Source: Nocardioides kongjuensis (GTDB lineage Bacteria; Actinomycetota; Actinomycetes; Propionibacteriales; Nocardioidaceae). From it: 64,000 nt of DNA. The notes below the pieces were generated by a model. The model did no database searches, had not been told where the DNA came from, and saw only the letters and a list, made by a program, of their open reading frames with translations. A program made the translations under genes and the position numbers. The stretch's first letter is position 1. The number at the start of each line of letters is the position of its first letter. Shown here in pieces: positions 1 through 8,649 of this stretch. The DNA lies in the NCBI RefSeq assembly GCF_013409625.1, contig NZ_JACCBF010000001.1:2917001-2981000 (forward strand), in the 5' to 3' direction.

Positions 1-891
1 CCGCCACCGCGCACGCAGGCGGTCATCGCCCAGCCAGGACCGCAGCGCGGCCGCCAGAGCGGCCGGGTCGCCGACGGGGACGAGCACACCGGCCCTCCCC
101 AGCACCTCGGGGTGCCCGCCGACGTCCGTCGCGATCGCCGGCAGGCCGCGGGCCAGTCCCTCGGCGAGCGCCATGCCGTAGGACTCCCGGTGCGACGGCG
201 CCACGACGAGGTCGCTCGCCGAGCGCAGCTCCTCCACCCCGGCCGGCGGGAGCGGGCCGGTGAGCTCGACCCGGCCGGCGACGCCGAGCCGGACGGCCTC
301 CGCCCGGAAGGCGTCCACGAACGAGGGCACCAGGTCGAGCGCCCCCACGCACCGGCAGGTCCAGGCGAGGTCACGGACCTCGGCGAGCGCGGCGAGCAGG
401 TCGCCGTACCCCTTGGTGGGGGTGAGCGGCCCGACGACGAGCAGGTTCGAGCCCGCGGCCGATCCGGGGACGAGCGGGCCGGCGTCGACGCCGGGCAGGG
501 CGGCGTGCACCCGGTCGGCGGGCACGCCGACCTCGTCGACCACCCAGCGGCGGGACCAGCCGCTCGTCGTCACGACGGCGGCCACGGCGCGCAGCACGGT
601 GGGCTCGGCGGGTCCGGAGCCCGGCATGTGCAGCAGCACCGCCACCCCCAGCCGGCGGCTCTCCTCGACCAGGCAGGTGGTCGCCGAGGCGACGAGCCCG
701 TCGACGAGGACCACCGCACGGTCGGGGATCCGGGCCAGCACCCGGTCCAGGCCGACCGCACCGACCCGGTGCTCGCGCACCTCGTGTCCCAGCGCCGTCA
801 GCCCTGCGACCAGCCGGCGGTCGTAGACGTTCCCGCCGCTCGGCCGCCGCGGGTCGTCGACGCCGTCGGGCACCAGGACGTGGAGCCTCAC
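1..891 (-). CDS. GT4-type glycosyltransferase, C-terminus beyond window
   Basis: The minus-strand frame opens with GTG at 891 and stays open for 297 codons to the window edge, so the C-terminus is missing. The product starts [10 protein letters not shown] and later carries [19 protein letters not shown] followed by [10 protein letters not shown], the E-x7-E nucleotide-sugar-binding signature of GT-B glycosyltransferases of family GT4. A second conserved stretch, [20 protein letters not shown], is the usual start of the C-terminal Rossmann domain. The start codon overlaps the stop of the upstream 6-PTPS-like gene by 4 bp (GTGA), so the two are translationally coupled. The sugar donor and acceptor cannot be read from the sequence. 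The fold is secure; the role is inferred only from the neighbours. Confidence 0.85.
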   Translation of the reverse strand, partial: MRLHVLVPDGVDDPRRPSGGNVYDRRLVAGLTALGHEVREHRVGAVGLDRVLARIPDRAVVLVDGLVASATTCLVEESRRLGVAVLLHMPGSGPAEPTVLRAVAAVVTTSGWSRRWVVDEVGVPADRVHAALPGVDAGPLVPGSAAGSNLLVVGPLTPTKGYGDLLAALAEVRDLAWTCRCVGALDLVPSFVDAFRAEAVRLGVAGRVELTGPLPPAGVEELRSASDLVVAPSHRESYGMALAEGLARGLPAIATDVGGHPEVLGRAGVLVPVGDPAALAAALRSWLGDDRLRARWR

Positions 892-1286
892 AGCGACCGC
901 TCGTAGCTGGCCCACGCGACGTGCGACTCGTGCAGCGTCACCGTGATCGTCGCGAGCGTCCGGCCACCCGGGCCGAGGTCGCCGGAGCCGGCGCGCTCGG
1001 CCAGCCGGTCGGCCACCCAGCGGGCGAGCACCTCGGTCGAGCTGTTCTGCCCGGCGAGCAGGTCCTCGTCGTCGAGGTTGCGGTAGTGCAGCCGCCCGAG
1101 CACCTCCCGCACGACGTCGGTGGCGCGGCCGATGTCGACGAGGATCCCGTCGGCGTCGAGGTCGGTGCCGGCGAAGGTCGCGTCGACGACGTACGTCGCG
1201 CCGTGCAGCCGCTGCGCAGGTCCGAACACCTCTCCGGTCAGGCTGTGCGCGATCATGATGTGGTCGCGGACGGTCACCCGGAACAT
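888..1286 (-). CDS. 6-pyruvoyl-tetrahydropterin synthase/QueD-like protein with altered active site
   Basis: This 132-residue protein has the length and order of motifs of the T-fold 6-PTPS/QueD family: an AHSL near residue 14, LHGATYVV where the family has HGH-x-Y, a [15 protein letters not shown] helix, and a C-terminal [14 protein letters not shown] strand. Family members bind zinc through three histidines and use a cysteine just before the HGH motif. Here the second His of HGH is Ala and no Cys precedes it, so the classical pterin or carboxytetrahydropterin chemistry is doubtful. The start shares one base with the stop of the upstream dehydrogenase (TGATG) and the gene overlaps the downstream glycosyltransferase by 4 bp. 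Family call good, reaction unknown. Confidence 0.8.
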   Translation of the reverse strand: MFRVTVRDHIMIAHSLTGEVFGPAQRLHGATYVVDATFAGTDLDADGILVDIGRATDVVREVLGRLHYRNLDDEDLLAGQNSSTEVLARWVADRLAERAGSGDLGPGGRTLATITVTLHESHVAWASYERSL

Positions 1287-2299
1287 CAGGCCTCCTCGTG
1301 GTCGGGGCGCTCGTGGGAGTAGTCGATCAAGTGGCACAGCCCCGGCATGGAGCCGGCGGCGATCCTCGCCATCACCTCGGGCAGCTCGCGGAACGGCGAG
1401 CAGCCGGTCAGCAGGACGTCGAAGCCCGGGTCGCGGAGCAGCTCGAGCGCGAGCGCCAGCCGGTCGCGGTGGCTGCGCGAGTCCCGCCGTGCGGGCGCGA
1501 CCATGCCGACCTGGCTGCTGCGCAGGGTGAGCCGGGAGGAGTGGAACGCCTCGCCGAGCGGCAGGCTGACCGGCCGGTCGCCGTACCAGGACAGGTCGAG
1601 GACGGTGCCCTCCGGCGCGACCAGCTCGAGGGCTCTCCGCAGCCCGGCCTCGGTCGCGCTGGTGTGCACGACCAGGTCGCTGCGCCCGGGGTCGTCGTCG
1701 GCCCCGGCGAAGGCGACGCCCAGGGCGGCGGCCACCTCCGCGCGCCCCGGGTCGGTGTCGACGAGGGTCACGCGCACGCCGGGAACGCCGGCGGCGAGCC
1801 GCGCGAGGCAGCAGCCGACCAGGCCCGCGCCGACGACGGTGATCCGGTCGCCGATCAGCGGCGGGACGTCCCAGAGCGCATTGAGGGCGGTCTCGACGGT
1901 GCCGGCGAGCACTGCCCGTCCCGCGGGGACGCCGTCGGGGACGGGCACGACCGCCGTGGCGGGCACGACGTACGCCGTCTGGTGCGGGTGCAGGCAGAAC
2001 ACGGTGCGACCCACGAGGTCCTCGGGCCCGCGCTCGACGACGCCGACGCTGAGGTAGCCGTACTTCACCGGGCCCGGCAGCTCGCCCTCCTGGAAGGGCG
2101 CGCGCATGACGGCGTGCTGGCTGGCGGGCACCCGGCCGCCGTGGACCAGTGACTCGGTGCCGCGGCTGATCGCAGAGCGCACCGTGCGGACCAGGACCTC
2201 GCCGGCCCGCGGCTCGCGGAGCGGGACCGGCCGGACCTCGCCGTGCCCGGGCTCGGTGATCCAGTAGGCCGCAGCCTGGCTCGGTGCCTCGCCGACCAC
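1286..2299 (-). CDS. Medium-chain dehydrogenase/reductase (BchC-like, zinc-independent look)
   Basis: A 337-residue MDR-superfamily oxidoreductase. The N-terminal GroES-like part contains [17 protein letters not shown], the pattern seen in the BchC-like subgroup in which the catalytic zinc cysteine is replaced. The Rossmann part has [19 protein letters not shown] with an acidic residue (LVDTD) at the end of the second strand, favouring NAD. It is the first gene of a tightly coupled trio with the 6-PTPS-like and GT4 genes and is divergent from the phosphotransferase/phosphatase fusion across an 83-bp gap. The substrate is unknown. Coupling suggests one pathway that builds and glycosylates a small molecule, which is inference. 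Confidence 0.8.
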   Translation of the reverse strand: MVGEAPSQAAAYWITEPGHGEVRPVPLREPRAGEVLVRTVRSAISRGTESLVHGGRVPASQHAVMRAPFQEGELPGPVKYGYLSVGVVERGPEDLVGRTVFCLHPHQTAYVVPATAVVPVPDGVPAGRAVLAGTVETALNALWDVPPLIGDRITVVGAGLVGCCLARLAAGVPGVRVTLVDTDPGRAEVAAALGVAFAGADDDPGRSDLVVHTSATEAGLRRALELVAPEGTVLDLSWYGDRPVSLPLGEAFHSSRLTLRSSQVGMVAPARRDSRSHRDRLALALELLRDPGFDVLLTGCSPFRELPEVMARIAAGSMPGLCHLIDYSHERPDHEEA

Positions 2300-2382
2300 C
2301 CGGACTCCTCTCGTTGAACCGGCGCCGTGCGCTCGTCGTACCCGTCATTGCAGCCTGTTACAACCTAGGACACGGAGGTGCG

Positions 2383-4533
2383 ATGGATCCGGTTCAGCTG
2401 GGCCCGGCCGACCGGGTGACCGCGGTGCGCGCCGTGCTCGCGCTCGGGGTCGCCGCGCTGACCGTCCGCGGCCTCGCCGAGCCGTTGTCGGGGCGCCTGA
2501 CGGCCGTCCTGGTCACGCTCAGCGCGGTGGCGCTGGTGCTCGACGCGGTCGACGGGTACGTCGCCCGCCGGACCGGGACGGCGAGTGCGTTCGGGGCGCG
2601 CTTCGACATGGAGACCGACGCCTTCCTGATCGCGGTGCTCAGCGTGCACGTGGCACCCCGGGTCGGGTGGTGGGTGCTCGCGATCGGCGCGATGCGCTAC
2701 GCGTACGTCCTCGCCGGGTGGGCGCTGCCGTGGCTGCGGCGCCCGACCCCGCCGCGGTACTGGGCGAAGGTCGTCGCCGCGGTCCAGGGCATCGTGCTCA
2801 CCGTCGCGGCGTCCGCCCTGCCGCCCGACCCGGCGGTCCGCCTGGCGGTGGGCGCCGCACTGGCCCTGCTGGTGGAGTCCTTCGGTCACGACGTGGTCTG
2901 GCAGTGGCGGCACCGTGACGACCCCGAGCCCGTGACCCCGCCGCCGGCCGGGCTGGTCACCACGGCCGCGGTCGTCGCCGTCTGGCTCGCCCTCGCCCCG
3001 CCCCACGTGGCCGACGGGCTCAGCCCCGCCGACTTCGCCCGGATCCCCGTCGAGGGTCTGGCACTGGCGGCGCTCGCCGTGGTGCTGCCGGCCCGCGGAC
3101 GCCGCGCGCTGGCGGTGGTACTGGGTCTCGTCGTCAGCGCACTGGCGGTCCTGCGGGGCCTGGGCCTCGGCTTCGACACCTACCTCGGCCGGCCCTTCGA
3201 CGTGCTCGGCGACTGGTCCTACCTGCCCAAGGGGTACGAGGTCGTCCGCGACACCCGGGGCGGGCTGCTCGCGGTGCTCACGCTCGCGGGCGTGCTGGCG
3301 TTGGTGACCGCGCTGGCCGTCGTCCTCACCTGGGCGGTGGGGCGGGCCGCCCGGGCCTCGGCCGCCCACCCGCGCACGACCTGGCGCTCGCTGGCCGCCC
3401 TCGGCACCGTCTGGGTCGTCTGCGCCGCCTTCGGCGGTCCGGTGGACCACGTGGCGGCCGCCGGGTCCGCCGGCCTGGTCGTCGACACCGTCGACCAGGT
3501 CCGCGCCGACCGTCGGGACACCCGGGTCTTCGCCCGCGAGCTCGCCACCGACGCGTACGCCGCGACGCCCGCCGACCAGCTGCTGCGCGGCCTGCAGGGC
3601 AAGGACGTGCTGCTCGTCTGGTTCGAGAGCTACGGCCGGATCGCGCTGGAGGACAGCTGGTTCGCCCCGTCGGTCGTGCAGGTCCTCGAGCAGGGCAACC
3701 GCGAGCTGGCCGCCGCCGGCTACCACGCGCGCAGCGCGTTCCTGACCTCGCCGACCTTCGGCGCCGGCAGCTGGCTGGCGCACGCGACCCTGCAGTCGGG
3801 CGCGTGGACGGACAGCGAGCGCCGCTACGGGCAGCTCCTCGGCAGCGACCGGCTCAGCCTCACCCGGGCGTTCGGCTCGGCCGGCTGGCGCACCGTGTTC
3901 GACGTACCGGCCAACACCCGCGACTGGCCCGAGGGTGCGGCGTACTACGGCTTCGACCAGCTCTACGACTCCCGCAACGTCGGCTACCGCGGGCCCGCGT
4001 TCGGGTACGCGCCGATGCCCGACCAGTACACGCTCGACCACCTCCGCAGGGCCGAGCTCGCCCCCGCGCACCGGAGGCCGGTGTTCGCCGAGGTGGACCT
4101 GATCTCCAGCCACCACCCGTGGGCGCCGGTGCCGGAGGAGGTGCCGTGGGCCGAGGTCGGCGACGGATCGGTGTACGACGGCATGCCGGAGCGCGGCCAC
4201 GAGGGTGTGGACGGCCGGCGGCACCCGCGCACGGCGCAGGCCGACTACGCCGCCACCGTGCGGTACACGTGGCGCACGCTGGTGTCGTTCCTGACCACCT
4301 ACCCGGACCCGAACCGGCTGGTCGTGGTCGTCGGTGACCACCAGCCGCACTCGTACGTGAGCGGCCGCGACCCGGGGCGCGACGTACCGATCACGGTGCT
4401 CGCGCAGGACCCGGCGGCCATCGCGCGGATCGACGGCTGGGGCTGGCAGCCCGGCATCCTGCCCTCCCCCGACGCGCCCGTGTGGCGGATGGACACCGTG
4501 CGCGACCGGTTCCTGGCGGCGTACGCGAAGTGA
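2383..4533 (+). CDS. CDP-alcohol phosphotransferase fused to alkaline-phosphatase-superfamily domain
   Basis: ATG at 2383 is chosen over an in-frame ATG at 2284 because GGAGG lies 6 nt upstream and the earlier stretch overlaps the divergent gene. The 716-residue product has two parts. Residues about 15-170 carry the CDP-OH-P motif D53-x2-DG-x2-AR-x8-G-x3-D-x3-D (LDAVDGYVARRTGTASAFG, then D75/D79) within membrane helices. Further helices follow to about residue 360. Residues about 400-716 look like a sulfatase/LtaS-type phosphoesterase: LVWFESYG, SPTFGAGSWLAHATL and VVGDHQPHSY fit the metal-binding and nucleophile motifs. The join suggests an enzyme that both makes and trims or transfers a phosphodiester-linked lipid or polyol head group at the membrane. 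That role is inference. Confidence 0.82.
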   Translation: MDPVQLGPADRVTAVRAVLALGVAALTVRGLAEPLSGRLTAVLVTLSAVALVLDAVDGYVARRTGTASAFGARFDMETDAFLIAVLSVHVAPRVGWWVLAIGAMRYAYVLAGWALPWLRRPTPPRYWAKVVAAVQGIVLTVAASALPPDPAVRLAVGAALALLVESFGHDVVWQWRHRDDPEPVTPPPAGLVTTAAVVAVWLALAPPHVADGLSPADFARIPVEGLALAALAVVLPARGRRALAVVLGLVVSALAVLRGLGLGFDTYLGRPFDVLGDWSYLPKGYEVVRDTRGGLLAVLTLAGVLALVTALAVVLTWAVGRAARASAAHPRTTWRSLAALGTVWVVCAAFGGPVDHVAAAGSAGLVVDTVDQVRADRRDTRVFARELATDAYAATPADQLLRGLQGKDVLLVWFESYGRIALEDSWFAPSVVQVLEQGNRELAAAGYHARSAFLTSPTFGAGSWLAHATLQSGAWTDSERRYGQLLGSDRLSLTRAFGSAGWRTVFDVPANTRDWPEGAAYYGFDQLYDSRNVGYRGPAFGYAPMPDQYTLDHLRRAELAPAHRRPVFAEVDLISSHHPWAPVPEEVPWAEVGDGSVYDGMPERGHEGVDGRRHPRTAQADYAATVRYTWRTLVSFLTTYPDPNRLVVVVGDHQPHSYVSGRDPGRDVPITVLAQDPAAIARIDGWGWQPGILPSPDAPVWRMDTVRDRFLAAYAK

Positions 4534-4586
4534 ACCGGATGCCGGCCTGCTGCGTGTTCCCCTCAAACGAGCGTTAGGAGCGCGCG

Positions 4587-4988
4587 ATGGGCATCCGAGT
4601 GATCGGTGCGCTGGCGGCCGTGGTGAGCGCGGCGGTGCACCTCTACCTGTGGTTCGACGGGGTGCGCGACCAGGGCACGGTCGGGCAGCTGTTCGTGGTC
4701 AACGTGGTCGCGGGTGCGGTGATCGCCGTGCTCGTGGTCGCCTGGCGCAGCTGGATCCCGCTGTTGCTGCTGGCCGGCCTCGGCGCCACCACCCTGCTGG
4801 CGTTCGTCATCGCCACGACCGGTGGGCTGTTCGGCATCCACACGACGTGGGGCACCTGGTACGCGTGGCTGGCGGCGATCTCCGAGGTCCTGGCGGTCGT
4901 GGTGGCCGTGGCCGCGGCGTCGGCGGAGGGCTGGTTCGCCTCGCTGCGCTCGCTCGGCGCTCACTCGGCCAGGCGGAGGACCGAGTAG
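4587..4988 (+). CDS. Small four-helix membrane protein of unknown function
   Basis: A 133-residue protein with four hydrophobic segments (about residues 5-22, 36-53, 58-78 and 90-112) and a short charged tail. The ATG at 4587 follows AGGAG. It is convergent with the anti-sigma factor gene and overlaps its 3' end by 28 bp. Nothing in the sequence points to a specific function. It resembles the small DoxX-like or integral membrane proteins common in actinobacteria, but that is only a general impression. Confidence 0.65.
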   Translation: MGIRVIGALAAVVSAAVHLYLWFDGVRDQGTVGQLFVVNVVAGAVIAVLVVAWRSWIPLLLLAGLGATTLLAFVIATTGGLFGIHTTWGTWYAWLAAISEVLAVVVAVAAASAEGWFASLRSLGAHSARRRTE

Positions 4989-5629
4989 CCCGATGCGGTG
5001 CGGACCTCGACCGACGCGATGTCGTCGGGGGCCACCGCCGTCGCCATGGTGACGTGGACCTCCTGGCCGTCGGCCGTGCGCCAGGTGCCGACCTGCTCGG
5101 TCCGGCCATCGGTCGAGGTCACCACGAGGACGTACGTCGCCGGGCCCGCGACCGGCCCCTCGTAGGTGCAGGTCAGGTCGATCTGCGTGCCCCAGCCGCG
5201 CCGGGTCAGCGACACCCAGCCGGAGGACGGGGTGCCGAGGGCGTCCATCCGCTGAGCGGCGGCGAGCTGCTGCGGCGGTCGGGGGCTCTCGTCCCCCAGG
5301 GTGGTGCCGATCCCGACCGCGAGCAGCACCAGCAGCACCGCGGCCGCCGCGACGAACGAGCCGACCGCGACCCGGCGCCGGCCCTGCGTCCGGCGTGCCT
5401 CGGCCTGCATCGCGGGCAGCAGCGTCGCCGGCACCGGCTCGGCCGGCTGCAGCTGCTCGACCGTCTCGGGCTGGACCCGGCCGAGCAGGCCGGGGATCCC
5501 GGCCAGGTCGCGCAGCGCCCGGGTGCACTCGGCGCAGCCCGGCAGGTGGCGCTCGTAGGCCGCCCGCTCCCCCGCGGCCAGCGCGCCGAGGACGTAGACG
5601 CCGTCGAGGTGGGCGAACTCGCAGCTCAT
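4961..5629 (-). CDS. Membrane anti-sigma factor with zinc-finger (ZAS/RskA-type)
   Basis: 222 residues. The N-terminus has MSCEFAHLDG and, from about residue 28, HLPGCAEC, the H-x3-C-x2-C pattern of zinc-associated anti-sigma domains. One transmembrane segment (VAVGSFVAAAAVLLVLLAVG) follows at about 88-107, then an extracytoplasmic RskA-like domain. It sits 67 bp downstream of, and on the same strand as, the ECF sigma factor gene, so the two form the expected pair: the anti-sigma domain holds the sigma factor at the membrane until a signal triggers release. The signal is unknown. Confidence 0.88.
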   Translation of the reverse strand: MSCEFAHLDGVYVLGALAAGERAAYERHLPGCAECTRALRDLAGIPGLLGRVQPETVEQLQPAEPVPATLLPAMQAEARRTQGRRRVAVGSFVAAAAVLLVLLAVGIGTTLGDESPRPPQQLAAAQRMDALGTPSSGWVSLTRRGWGTQIDLTCTYEGPVAGPATYVLVVTSTDGRTEQVGTWRTADGQEVHVTMATAVAPDDIASVEVRTASGYSVLRLAE

Positions 5630-5696
5630 TCCGGGGTCCCCGATCGATTGCTCGTGGAGGAGCGAAGCGGGGGAACGAGGAATCGAGTGGGGTGGA

Positions 5697-6209
5697 TCAT
5701 GAGGCCACCCCCGTCTCCTCGAGGATCAGTCGCAGCGCGCGCAGGGCGTAGTGGGTGCGGGACTTCACGGTTCCTTCCGGGATGTCGAGGCGGCGGGCGG
5801 CCTCGGCCACCGACCGGCCCCGGTAGTAGCACTCGACGAGCACCGCGCGGTGGTCGTCGGACAGCTGGCGCAGGGCGTCGGCGACGACCCACGACAGCAG
5901 CAGCTCGTCGGTGCCGTCGTCGCTCACCTCGCCCGGCGGCGGCTCCGCGGTCGCGAACTCTCGGGCCCCCCGTCGCGAGCGCCACTCGTCGATCACGATG
6001 TTGCGCGCGACGGTGAACAGCCAGGAGCGGACCGAGCCGCGGGACTCGGTGAGGACCGCGGCGTTGCGCCAGGCGCGCAGCATGGTCTCCTGCGCGACGT
6101 CCTCCGCCCGGGCCCGGTCGTTGCCGGTCAGGTGCAGGCAGAAGCCCCACAGGGCTGCCGCGTGGTCGTCGTACAGCACCTGCATCGCCGTGGTCCGGTC
6201 CTCGGTCAT
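5697..6209 (-). CDS. ECF-type RNA polymerase sigma factor
   Basis: The start is the ATG at 6209; a longer frame to 6548 runs through the GT87 gene and is not credible. The 170-residue product has region 2 (LYDDHAAALWGFCLHLTG, EDVAQETMLRAWRN, SWLFTVARNIVIDEWRSRR) and region 4 (LRQLSDDHRAVLVECYYRGRS, then AEAARRLDIPEGTVKSRTHYALRALR). Regions 1 and 3 are absent, as in group 4 sigma factors. Its start overlaps the stop of the upstream GT87 gene by 4 bp (ATGA) and its partner anti-sigma gene follows. The target promoters are unknown. Confidence 0.92.
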   Translation of the reverse strand: MTEDRTTAMQVLYDDHAAALWGFCLHLTGNDRARAEDVAQETMLRAWRNAAVLTESRGSVRSWLFTVARNIVIDEWRSRRGAREFATAEPPPGEVSDDGTDELLLSWVVADALRQLSDDHRAVLVECYYRGRSVAEAARRLDIPEGTVKSRTHYALRALRLILEETGVAS

Positions 6210-7348
6210 CCGCACCTCCCGGCGGGGGATACGACGCAGCGGTGCTCGCGGTTCAATGCGCGCGCGGCGACGATCGTGAGGGCGAGCGCGGCGAGCAGGT
6301 AGGCGTTGCCGGGGACCTGCTCGAACCAGCGCCAGTCGCGCTCGCGGCCCTGTCCCCACGGCAGCCACGTGAACGGCCGGGCGACGAACACGGCGGCCCA
6401 CGCGAGCGCCGCCGGTCGGCTGTGTCGCCACAGGACGAGGGTGAGCGGGACCGCCCAGACCCAGTGGTGCGACCAGGACACCGGTGAGGCGACGAGCATC
6501 GCCACCGCGGCCAGACAGATCGCGGCGGTGCGGTCCTCGCTCCACCACCTCCGGGCGACGGCCAGGATCGCGACGGCCACCGGACCGGCGACGACGAGCC
6601 AGAGCCAGGTCGGTGCCGGCTCCCCGAGCAGGCGGGTCAGGGCGCCGTACGCCGACTGGTTGTGCGCCAGCGCCGGCGGCCCGACCCGACGGGCGTCGAT
6701 CAGCCCCTCGCTCCAGTACGACGCTGCGGGGCCCGGCAGGACCAGCACGCCCAGGAGGACCGTGCCGGCGAAGGTGAGGCCCGCCCGTCGTGCTGCTGCC
6801 CGCTCACCGACGAGGACGAGCAGGACCACGAGGACGAGCGGGGTGAGCTTGATCCCCGCGGCGACCCCCACCAGCAGGCCGGACCAGCGGCGCTGCGGGT
6901 GGTGGAGATCGACGAGGAGCGCGAGCATCAGCAGCAGGTTGACCTGCCCGAACGTGAGCGTCTGCCAGACCGGCTCCAGGGCGAGCGCGCCGACGGCGAG
7001 CACGGCGATCGCCGCCGGAGGCGCCGGCCGCCCCTGGGCCCGGAGCACCAGGGCGATGGTCGCCACCAGCGCCGCGACCGAGGCCGCGGTCCACAGCGCC
7101 GCGGCGGCCGTGCCCGGCAGGACGGCGAGCGGGACCAGGAGCGCCGCGGCGAAGGGCGGGTAGGTGAACGGGTAGCCGGTGACCGGGTCGTCGGCGGCGT
7201 AGAGCCCCGTGTGGTGCAGGATCGCGCTGCCGCCGTACCGGTAGACGTGGAGGTCCGGGAACCCACCCACGAGCGCACCCGCGACCAGCGCGCCGAGGAC
7301 GACCCCGGCGATGCACGCCGGCCCGACTCCCCGCCGTACGCGGTCCAT
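6206..7348 (-). CDS. GT87-family polyprenyl-phosphate-sugar-dependent glycosyltransferase
   Basis: 380 residues with about ten hydrophobic helices. The first extracytoplasmic loop carries FPDLHVYRYGGSAILHHTGLY followed by YPFTYPPFAAALLVPL, typical of the GT87 (DUF2029) family, integral GT-C enzymes that use polyprenyl-phosphate mannose in mycobacterial glycolipid synthesis. The gene is divergent from xthA with only 22 bp between start codons. A TAGTCT hexamer 6 nt upstream of its ATG suggests a leaderless transcript. It overlaps the ECF sigma gene, so it may be in the same transcript. The acceptor is unknown. Confidence 0.85.
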   Translation of the reverse strand: MDRVRRGVGPACIAGVVLGALVAGALVGGFPDLHVYRYGGSAILHHTGLYAADDPVTGYPFTYPPFAAALLVPLAVLPGTAAAALWTAASVAALVATIALVLRAQGRPAPPAAIAVLAVGALALEPVWQTLTFGQVNLLLMLALLVDLHHPQRRWSGLLVGVAAGIKLTPLVLVVLLVLVGERAAARRAGLTFAGTVLLGVLVLPGPAASYWSEGLIDARRVGPPALAHNQSAYGALTRLLGEPAPTWLWLVVAGPVAVAILAVARRWWSEDRTAAICLAAVAMLVASPVSWSHHWVWAVPLTLVLWRHSRPAALAWAAVFVARPFTWLPWGQGRERDWRWFEQVPGNAYLLAALALTIVAARALNREHRCVVSPAGRCG

Positions 7349-7354
7349 TCCCGA

Positions 7355-7364
7355 AGACTAGGGT
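7355..7364. promoter_or_regulatory. Overlapping divergent -10 boxes for two leaderless genes
   Basis: Ten bases, AGACTAGGGT, contain TAGGGT on the plus strand (7359-7364), 6 nt before the GTG of xthA, and TAGTCT on the minus strand (7355-7360), 6 nt before the ATG of the GT87 gene. TANNNT at this distance from the start codon is the usual arrangement for leaderless actinobacterial mRNAs. The two boxes share their TA dinucleotide, so polymerases on both genes would compete for one site. Confidence 0.55.
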
Positions 7365-7370
7365 TGCCCG

Positions 7371-8153
7371 GTGCGACTGGCCACCTGGAACGTCAACTCC
7401 CTGCGCACGCGGATCGACCGCGTGGAAGCCTTCCTCGACCGGCACGAGATCGACGTGCTCGCCGTGCAGGAGACCAAGGCCCGCGAGGAGCAGCTGCCGC
7501 TGATGGGACTGCAGGCGCGCGGCTACGAGGTCGCCGCCCACGGCCTGAACCAGTGGAACGGCGTCGCGATCTTCAGCCGGGTCGGCCTCGACGACGTGAC
7601 CGTCGGCTTCCCCGAGCAGCCCGGCTTCGGCGACGCGCTGGAGGTCGAGGCGCGTGCCCTCGGTGCGACCTGCGCAGGCGTGCGGGTCTGGAGCCTCTAC
7701 GTCCCCAACGGCCGCAAGCCCGACGACCCGCACTACGTCTACAAGCTGGACTGGCTGTCCCGGCTGCGCGACGCTGCGTCGTCCTGGCTCGACGTGCCGA
7801 CCGCCCTCGTCGGCGACTGGAACATCTGCCCCACCGACGACGACGTCTTCGACGTCACCCAGTTCAAGAACTCCACCCACGTCACCCCCGCCGAGCGCGC
7901 CGCCTTCCAGGCCTTCCTCGACGGCGGCTGGTCCGAGGTCACCCGCGCCCACGCGCCGGGCTACACGTACTGGGACTACTACCGTAACAGATACCAGAGG
8001 GATCGCGGACTCAAGATCGACTTCGTCCTGGGCTCCCCCGCGCTCGCTGACCGCGTCAAGGGCGCGTTCATTGACAGGGAGGAACGAGACCCGGACGTGT
8101 TCGCGGGTGCGCCGTCTGACCACGCTCCCGTGGTCGTTGACCTCGCAGACTGA
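7371..8153 (+). CDS. xthA: Exodeoxyribonuclease III, host/element hybrid
   Basis: A 260-residue exonuclease III/AP endonuclease of the EEP family, acting in base-excision repair. MRLATWNVNSLRTRI (Asn metal ligand), VQETKA (Glu metal ligand) and LVGDWNICPTDDD (Asp/Asn catalytic pair) lie in the host part. GLKIDFVLGS and SDHAPVVVDL (catalytic Asp and His) lie after codon 205. Base 7984 ends a 17-bp core that is repeated at 20041; everything after it belongs to the inserted element. Its last 55 residues align without gaps to the stranded host 3' end (20041-20226) with 10 differences and many synonymous changes. The gene is therefore repaired by the element, not broken. GTG start at 7371, probably leaderless. 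Confidence 0.93.
   Translation: MRLATWNVNSLRTRIDRVEAFLDRHEIDVLAVQETKAREEQLPLMGLQARGYEVAAHGLNQWNGVAIFSRVGLDDVTVGFPEQPGFGDALEVEARALGATCAGVRVWSLYVPNGRKPDDPHYVYKLDWLSRLRDAASSWLDVPTALVGDWNICPTDDDVFDVTQFKNSTHVTPAERAAFQAFLDGGWSEVTRAHAPGYTYWDYYRNRYQRDRGLKIDFVLGSPALADRVKGAFIDREERDPDVFAGAPSDHAPVVVDLAD
7968..7984 (+). other. attL core
   Basis: Left copy of the 17-bp core TACTGGGACTACTACCG. The base before it (G) and the base after it (T) differ from those at the right copy (T and C), so this is the maximal exact repeat. The host sequence lies to the left and the element sequence to the right. GATACC at 7990-7995 is the left-end half of an inverted repeat that would be completed by GGTATC at 20027-20032 in the excised circle. 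Confidence 0.9.
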
Positions 8154-8170
8154 CGAGGCAGACAGACAGA

Positions 8171-8198
8171 ACGGGCCACCCTTACCAGGGTGGCCCGT
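8171..8198 (+). terminator. Hairpin terminator after xthA
   Basis: An 11-bp perfect stem (ACGGGCCACCC with its complement GGGTGGCCCGT) around a 6-nt loop, 18 nt after the xthA stop and followed by CTTGCCTT. It lies between xthA and the convergent zinc-ribbon gene and is carried by the element, so the element brought a replacement terminator along with the replacement coding sequence. Confidence 0.75.
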
Positions 8199-8219
8199 CT
8201 TGCCTTACACGGATGAGCG

Positions 8220-8468
8220 TCAGCGGACCACCCAGTCATGACCACACGACTGGCACAGCGCAACCTTCTGGTTGTTGAACTTGGTCTTCTCGGTGCCCTT
8301 GGACTTCTTCCACACCAAGTTGGACATGCCGAAGGTGCTGACGGCGGTGATTCCTCGTGCCGCGTTGTTGGTCTTGCCACCGAACCCCGTGCCGTGCTTC
8401 GCCGTACGACCACCCGCCTGCATGAACCCGACCGTGACGTCTTCGCCCGAGCACTTCACGCACTTCAT
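8220..8468 (-). CDS. Small zinc-ribbon protein of unknown function
   Basis: 82 residues with MKCVKC at the N-terminus and LCQSCGHDWVVR at the C-terminus, two C-x2-C knuckles that would form one zinc ribbon around a Gly/Asn-rich middle (GFGGKTNNAARG). ATG at 8468 is preceded by a purine-rich stretch with AGGTA. In the integrated state it points toward xthA. In the excised circle it would lie directly upstream of the integrase gene on the same strand. It could be a regulator or a nucleic-acid-binding accessory protein; no closer assignment is possible. Confidence 0.7.
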   Translation of the reverse strand: MKCVKCSGEDVTVGFMQAGGRTAKHGTGFGGKTNNAARGITAVSTFGMSNLVWKKSKGTEKTKFNNQKVALCQSCGHDWVVR

Positions 8469-8649
8469 TCGCCGTACCTACTTCCATTGATCCCGCGACG
8501 CGGTCCGCCGCCCATGTGGTCGTCATACTGGCGGAACGGCCTTGCATGGCGCAGAGGAATCAATGAGGTTGGTCCGAGAACGGGACCCGGACGTTCGCTT
8601 ACCCATCATCACCCGCGCCGTCAGCAGCGCGACCTGTCCCACATCTTTG

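Noticed and set aside
2365..4566. 733-codon minus-strand frame opposite the phosphotransferase fusion
   Set aside because: Shadow of the high-GC plus-strand gene; its product is Arg/His/Gly-rich, without motifs, and the plus strand has clear enzyme signatures.
7371..8153. xthA as a gene destroyed by the insertion
   Set aside because: The frame continues across the junction to a full-length protein with all EEP-nuclease motifs; only the original 3' piece is stranded.
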